From NCBI GenBank assembly GCA_013330155.1, contig DUIU01000145.1, forward strand, positions 1 to 6,275: 6,275 bases of DNA. Direction: 5' to 3'. Made by a program: the position numbers and the translations under genes. The number at the start of each line of letters is the position of its first letter. Within the stretch, counting starts at the first letter, position 1. Origin of the DNA: Candidatus Poseidonia sp. (GTDB taxonomy: Archaea > Thermoplasmatota > Poseidoniia > Poseidoniales > Poseidoniaceae). The notes beneath the pieces were generated by a model. It was given only the letters and a program-made list of their open reading frames with translations. It had not been told where the DNA came from and did not search any database. Positions 4,470 through 6,275 of the stretch are shown piece after piece.

Positions 4470-6239
4470 CATCGATTCCAAAGCGACCAAACCGAGGGCT
4501 TCCATCCCCGCTTTGAGCGCCGTTCTCGCCATCTCTGAAACGGCGAAGAAAAACGGGTTGACCTGTCCTTGGTCAATGACATAACAGTCTCTATAGAACA
4601 TGTTGTAGGCCATGGATAGTTGGAGCATATAATTCGCAAAGAGGTTGGGTCGGTGCTCCTTGACCACTTTGGACAACCGGTCGTCATGGAGGACGAGCGT
4701 TCGTAACAATTCTACCAGACCTGCCGGCATTTCTCCGTCGTAGGTATCAATTTGAGGTGGATTTTGAGTGAACGCTGGGTCAGCGGCTTCCACATTTCGG
4801 CGGATTGAACAGGCTCTGGTGTGGCTGTACATGATGAACGGTGCAGAGCCTGCTTCGAAACTCAGGGCGTCCTCCCAGCGGAAGGTGAATCCCTTTTCAG
4901 GACTGACGCTGATGATGTTGAACCGTACGGCGGATGTGCCAACGGCCTCAGCAATTGTGTCCATGGTGGCAGGGTCGAGGTCGGGTCGTCGCTCCTTGAG
5001 AACCTCCTTAGCGTGTGCTTGAGCCTCTTCAAGCAGGTCATCCATGAAGACAACGTTTCCACGGCGTGTTGACATTTTTCCTTCGGGGAGTTTGATGAAG
5101 GAATAGAACATAACCTCAGGGCGACGCTCTCCTAATTCTTCCAGGGTAAGGCCGACTTGTTGAGCTTGCAGCCGATGGTCCTCACCGAGGACATTGATGA
5201 GTTCATTGCATTGGGTCCACTTCCAACGGTGGTAAGCGATGTCTCTGGTGGCGTACAAAGACGAGCCGTCTCCTCGGCGATAGAAGAATTCGGTCTTCCC
5301 CTTTAGTCCCCGTTGACCAAGGTCAAGGTACTGGGCGCCATTATCGGCAACACCGTTAATCTCCAAACTCCCGAGTTCCTTCATCAAGGCAGCTACGTCG
5401 CCGTTGGTGACAAAAAGCGATTCCTTGGTGAAGCGATCGTAGTGGATGCCAAGGCGACCTAAGGTCTTCAACATGCCATCCAAAACCGGTTGGTAGGCCT
5501 GTTCAAATGAATCCAACACGCTTTGGTCTCCGTGTTCGCTAGCATGGACCAGTGTTCCGATGGCCGTTTCAATGGCTTCTGAATCAGCGCTGTCCTTCCG
5601 GCGAAGTTGGGCGGCTTGGTACCAGCGAACACGCTGGTGGTCGGCTTTCTCAGCCCATTGTGGATTGATCGGTTCTCGGTCCGCAAGTAAGGTCTCAACC
5701 TCTTCCTCGCTCATGTTCTCAAGCGCCCAGGCCAATACAGCGACTTGTTTTCCCATGTCGTCAACGTAATATTCTGCTGTGACCTTGTTGCCCCAGAGCC
5801 TATGCAAACGAACCAGGGTGTCGCCGAGAATGGCGTTGCGAGCACGACCAACATGGAAAGGACCGTTTGGGTTGGCCGATGTGTGTTCGATAAGGACCTC
5901 CCTTCGTTCATCATCCGACCTTTGTCCAACGGTACCGCTCAAGAGTTGCTTGGCAAGCCATGCTGGGGAGGCGGTAATGTTGAGAAAACCATTCAACGCT
6001 TTAACTTCATGAATTGCTTCATGCTCGTCTATTTTTTCACACAAACTTTCAGCAATGGCTGCAGGAGCCATTCCCAATGTTTTGGCAAATTGAAAACAAG
6101 GCAGCGTGAGGTCGCAAACCGGTGGCCATGTATGACCGCTAGACGGTTGGAGCATGCCTCCAACCAAACTGGCATCAACGCCGAGGTCTTCGACGGCCTT
6201 CTCAATCAAGGGCTGAATGTTCGATTTGAGCAACTGCAT
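4467..6239 (-). CDS. argS: Arginyl-tRNA synthetase (class I)
   Basis: Charges tRNA-Arg with arginine; unlike most class I synthetases it needs tRNA-Arg bound to activate the amino acid. The protein is complete at 590 aa, normal for the family. The N-terminal tRNA D-loop recognition domain occupies about 1-100, ending in NGFLNI (83-88). The catalytic core starts with EHTSANPNGPFHVGRARNA (118-136, HIGH motif as HVGR at 129-132) and contains DDMGKQV (160-166), YATRDIAYH (329-337), LGEDHRLQAQQV (351-362), and KMSTR (388-392), the usual archaeal form of KMSKS. The all-helical DALR anticodon-binding domain runs from about 463 (AGSAPFIMYSHTRACSIRR) to the end, where ALGLVALESM replaces the common ending in ERM. 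ATG 6239 is fixed by a perfect GAGGTGA 4 nt upstream. It faces the NOG1-like gene tail to tail with no gap. Identity is certain. Confidence 0.98.
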   Translation of the reverse strand: MQLLKSNIQPLIEKAVEDLGVDASLVGGMLQPSSGHTWPPVCDLTLPCFQFAKTLGMAPAAIAESLCEKIDEHEAIHEVKALNGFLNITASPAWLAKQLLSGTVGQRSDDERREVLIEHTSANPNGPFHVGRARNAILGDTLVRLHRLWGNKVTAEYYVDDMGKQVAVLAWALENMSEEEVETLLADREPINPQWAEKADHQRVRWYQAAQLRRKDSADSEAIETAIGTLVHASEHGDQSVLDSFEQAYQPVLDGMLKTLGRLGIHYDRFTKESLFVTNGDVAALMKELGSLEINGVADNGAQYLDLGQRGLKGKTEFFYRRGDGSSLYATRDIAYHRWKWTQCNELINVLGEDHRLQAQQVGLTLEELGERRPEVMFYSFIKLPEGKMSTRRGNVVFMDDLLEEAQAHAKEVLKERRPDLDPATMDTIAEAVGTSAVRFNIISVSPEKGFTFRWEDALSFEAGSAPFIMYSHTRACSIRRNVEAADPAFTQNPPQIDTYDGEMPAGLVELLRTLVLHDDRLSKVVKEHRPNLFANYMLQLSMAYNMFYRDCYVIDQGQVNPFFFAVSEMARTALKAGMEALGLVALESM

Positions 6240-6243
6240 ACTG

Positions 6244-6250
6244 TCACCTC
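6244..6250 (-). promoter_or_regulatory. Shine-Dalgarno site of argS
   Basis: The minus strand reads GAGGTGA followed by CAGT and the ATG at 6239, fully complementary to the archaeal 16S 3' end. With the preceding T it forms TGAGGTGA, the same octamer that overlaps the stop codon before lysS. Confidence 0.88.
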
Positions 6251-6275
6251 ACATCATAGGGTAGCGTAAAATCGC
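6249..6275 (-). other. Possible 3' end of a gene upstream of argS
   Basis: One minus-strand frame is open from the window edge to a TGA at 6251-6249, encoding AILRYPMM at its end. The stop would overlap the argS Shine-Dalgarno exactly as the gfcR stop overlaps that of lysS, leaving 9 bp to the argS ATG. Eight open codons occur easily by chance, so this rests on the matching arrangement and on argS having a strong ribosome site, as the internal operon genes here do. Otherwise these bases are the start of an argS promoter region, of which TTTTA (minus, 6272-6268) would be the only AT-rich element. Confidence 0.25.

Noticed and set aside
4046..4687. Minus-strand open frame of 213 codons across the NOG1/argS junction
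   Set aside because: It is antisense to the GTPase domain of the NOG1-like gene and out of frame with the argS C-terminus; its Ser/Arg-rich composition is typical of a shadow frame.
5745..6269. Long plus-strand open frame of 174 codons opposite the argS N-terminus
   Set aside because: It lies entirely antisense to well-conserved ArgRS sequence including the HVGR motif, has no recognisable domains, and reads as a shadow frame.

Overview
The window looks archaeal, and within the archaea most like a euryarchaeon of the Thermoplasmata / marine Group II (Poseidoniales) type. The evidence is the gene set: a class I lysyl-tRNA synthetase, the initiation factor aIF2-beta with its zinc ribbon, a GfcR-like HTH-phosphoribosyltransferase regulator, a short archaeal NOG1-type GTPase and an archaeal-style ArgRS. 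Three genes carry Shine-Dalgarno sites matching the archaeal 16S 3' end. The Poseidoniales assignment is an inference; the archaeal one is firm. No rRNA, tRNA, CRISPR array, IS element or integrase is visible.

Layout: transcription direction alternates in five blocks. (1) 1-1377, minus: gfcR-like regulator followed 11 bp later by lysS, which runs off the left edge. (2) 1478-1888, plus: aIF2-beta alone. (3) 1889-3239, minus: an unrecognised 146-aa protein, a pterin-4a-carbinolamine dehydratase (PCD) and a YdjA-like nitroreductase, tightly packed. (4) 3351-4466, plus: NOG1-like GTPase alone. (5) 4467-6239, minus: argS. The two divergent junctions (1378-1477 and 3240-3350) have about 100 bp each and must hold the promoters. 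At both convergent junctions the two stop codons abut with no base between them, forming the palindrome TGATCA.

Four of the eight genes serve translation: two aminoacyl-tRNA synthetases, an initiation factor and a GTPase whose relatives act in large-subunit maturation. The regulator upstream of lysS and the pterin/flavin operon are the less expected parts. No dramatic new system is visible. The points most worth attention are the PCD gene, whose conserved N-terminus is encoded without any ATG, GTG or TTG start; the unknown protein co-encoded with PCD and a flavoenzyme; the repeated TGATCA stop-to-stop junction; and the GfcR-lysS pairing.

The genome is very compact: gaps inside operons are 4-11 bp and no stretch over 300 bp lacks a gene.
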